Positions 62,994 to 64,000 of a DNA stretch of 64,000 nt are shown one piece after another. Position numbers and translations under genes: made by a program. The DNA is from Arcobacter_B sp049472135 (GTDB lineage: Bacteria; Campylobacterota; Campylobacteria; Campylobacterales; Arcobacteraceae): positions 135,561 through 199,560 of the forward strand of contig NZ_JBMOVV010000006.1 in assembly GCF_049472135.1 (NCBI RefSeq), in the 5' to 3' direction. The notes beneath the pieces were generated by a model. That model ran no database searches and was not told the DNA's origin. It was given only the letters and a program-made list of their open reading frames with translations. Position 1 is the first letter of the stretch. The number at the start of each line of letters is the position of its first letter.

Positions 62994-63503
62994 ATGGCAT
63001 CAAATGAAATATTTAGTGAAAATGATATGATAACACTACAAAACCTTTTAAGAGCAAGAAATGAAACAATTACAACTGCTGAATCTTGTACAGGAGGATT
63101 AGTTGCACATATGATTACACAAATTGCAGGCTCATCTGATATCTTTAATGGAGCAATTGTTTCTTATTCAAATGAAATAAAAGCAAGAGAACTTAATGTA
63201 AAAGAAGAAACTCTAAAAAAATATGGTGCTGTTTCAACACAAACTGTTGAAGAAATGCTTGAAGGTGCAATAAAAAAATTTGATGCAACTTATGCAATTG
63301 CAATTTCTGGAATAGCTGGACCACAAGGTGGAACAAAGGAAAAACCAGTTGGAACAGTAGTAATAGGCATATCAGATAATAACAAAAAAAATATTATTAA
63401 GGAAAATAACTTCAAAGGAAGCAGAAAAGACATACAAAACCTTGCTTCAAAGACATCTTTGAAAGAAATTTTGAAATTTCTTCAAAAAACCCTTGACAAA
63501 TAA
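62994..63503 (+). CDS. CinA C-terminal domain protein (PncC-type nicotinamide-nucleotide amidase)
   Basis: 169 residues forming only the CinA C-terminal domain. Signatures TTAESCTGGLVAHMITQIAGSSDIFNGAIVSYSNEIK and AISGIAGPQGGTKEKPVGTVVIGI are complete. Such proteins deamidate NMN to NaMN in pyridine nucleotide salvage. The N-terminal CinA domain is absent, as in E. coli PncC. Its last codons overlap the promoter of the tRNA operon. Confidence 0.92.
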   Translation: MASNEIFSENDMITLQNLLRARNETITTAESCTGGLVAHMITQIAGSSDIFNGAIVSYSNEIKARELNVKEETLKKYGAVSTQTVEEMLEGAIKKFDATYAIAISGIAGPQGGTKEKPVGTVVIGISDNNKKNIIKENNFKGSRKDIQNLASKTSLKEILKFLQKTLDK

Positions 63504-63521
63504 ATTTATTTCTATTATAAT
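63493..63521 (+). promoter_or_regulatory. Consensus sigma-70 promoter of the tRNA operon
   Basis: TTGACA (63493-63498), 17-nt spacer, TATAAT (63516-63521): both hexamers match the consensus perfectly, which is unusual in this genome. The -35 box lies in the last codons of the CinA-domain gene. tRNA-Lys begins 39 nt after the -10 box. Confidence 0.9.
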
Positions 63522-63560
63522 TCCAGTCCAATTTAAGAAGAACAACTTAAATTACAGAGC

Positions 63561-63636
63561 GACCCGTTAGCTCAGCTGGTAGAGCATCTCCCTTTTAAGG
63601 AGGTGGCCGAAGGTTCGAATCCTTCACGGGTCACCA
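63561..63636 (+). tRNA. tRNA-Lys (anticodon TTT)
   Basis: 76 nt including encoded CCA. Acceptor GACCCGT pairs with ACGGGTC; anticodon loop CTTTTAA; T-arm GGTTCGAATCC. First gene of the tRNA operon. Confidence 0.97.
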
Positions 63637-63654
63637 CGATTTTTATAAATGTTT

Positions 63655-63729
63655 GGCCCCTTCATCTAGCGGTTAGGATCCATGGTTTTCATCCATGTCA
63701 CAGGAGTTCGAGTCTCCTAGGGGTCACCA
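63655..63729 (+). tRNA. tRNA-Glu (anticodon TTC), copy 1
   Basis: 75 nt with CCA. Acceptor GGCCCCT / AGGGGTC; anticodon stem CATGG / CCATG around TTTTCAT; T-arm GAGTTCGAGTCTC. Identical to copy 2 at 63829. Confidence 0.97.
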
Positions 63730-63742
63730 TTCATAAACATAA

Positions 63743-63818
63743 GGTCGATTAGCTCAGTTGGTAGAGCGCTACCCTTACAAGGTAGATGTCAGTGGTTCGA
63801 GTCCACTATCGACCACCA
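63743..63818 (+). tRNA. tRNA-Val (anticodon TAC)
   Basis: 76 nt with CCA. Acceptor GGTCGAT / ATCGACC; anticodon stem CTACC / GGTAG around CTTACAA; T-arm TGGTTCGAGTCCA. Confidence 0.97.
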
Positions 63819-63828
63819 TTATTATGTT

Positions 63829-63903
63829 GGCCCCTTCATCTAGCGGTTAGGATCCATGGTTTTCATCCATGTCACAGGAGTTCGAGTCTCCTAGGGGTCA
63901 CCA
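63829..63903 (+). tRNA. tRNA-Glu (anticodon TTC), copy 2
   Basis: Sequence identical over all 75 nt to the copy at 63655, only the spacers differ. Points to a duplication within the operon kept identical by gene conversion or recency. Confidence 0.97.
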
Positions 63904-63928
63904 TCATATAAAAATTTCTAACATTAGT

Positions 63929-64000
63929 GCGGATGTAGTTTAGTTGGTTAGAATGCCTGCCTGTCACGCAGGAGGTCGCGAGTTCGAGTCTCGTCATCCG
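63929..64000 (+). tRNA. tRNA-Asp (anticodon GTC), cut by window end
   Basis: Begins GCGGATG; anticodon stem CCTGC / GCAGG around CTGTCAC; T-arm GAGTTCGAGTCTC. The window stops within the 3' acceptor strand (CATCCG), just short of its last pair and the CCA. The operon may continue. Confidence 0.95.

Noticed and set aside
1..64000. CRISPR arrays, prophage or insertion-sequence transposases
   Set aside because: No regularly spaced repeats, integrase, phage structural or transposase motifs were seen; the only mobile-looking DNA is the pair of 60-bp hairpin repeats.

Overview
The window looks like chromosomal DNA from a member of the Arcobacter group (Campylobacterota). It is very AT-rich, and the gene set fits: CcoS/CcoI, a c553-type cytochrome, quinone-linked malate oxidation, a short MurE, histidine kinases with an 'HQWRQPL' phosphoacceptor box, and small separate tRNA operons. 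This assignment rests on protein character and on remembered gene order (rpsB-tsf-ABC ATPase), not on a database search. Coding density is high. Most operons end in clear hairpin terminators, several shared by convergent genes, and many genes overlap by 4 nt.

Region by region. 1-8.2 kb: the N-terminal part of a Y-family polymerase, a tiny zinc-ribbon protein whose reading frame has no ATG/GTG/TTG start, an amino-acid-type binding protein, a bamD-lon-unknown-rhomboid operon, proC followed by three small pilin-like genes, and rdgB. 8.2-18.6 kb: an MFS transporter, a LapG-LapD biofilm-switch pair, a lone RND permease, an orphan histidine kinase and a lipoprotein. 18.6-26.7 kb: valS, a UvrD-type helicase, MsrPQ, Tpx and an S1-domain regulator. 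26.9-30.5 kb: a 1215-residue membrane diguanylate cyclase with two periplasmic binding-protein domains and four PAS domains. 30.5-36.7 kb: an eight-gene minus-strand run with a metal theme: an orphan ABC ATPase, ferrochelatase, the AMMECR1 / radical SAM / MEMO triad, a YdcF protein and a ZnuCB-type importer without its binding protein. 36.9-41.7 kb: cytochrome c, CcoS-CcoI and a response regulator with GGDEF-EAL domains. 41.7-45.7 kb: rpsB-tsf, an ABC ATPase, an acidic unknown protein and gmk.

46.0-47.7 kb stands apart. A single gene with a HEPN-like Rx6H motif sits between two direct, 85% identical, 60-bp hairpin-forming repeats, like a small inserted defence-type cassette. Then come a Fur-box-associated TonB receptor with a PepSY-like membrane partner and a divergent two-component system (47.8-53.1 kb), a MoxR-DUF58-VWA operon (53.2-56.3 kb), a murE to ileS operon that includes a 36-residue membrane microprotein (56.3-61.2 kb), mqo, a stand-alone CinA C-terminal domain, and a tRNA operon (Lys-Glu-Val-Glu-Asp) driven by a consensus promoter and running off the window end.

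The points most worth following up are the repeat-flanked HEPN-like gene, the AMMECR1/rSAM/MEMO operon in its metal and heme context, the start-codon-less zinc-ribbon gene, the enlarged LapD sensor domain and the unannotated microprotein upstream of nfuA.
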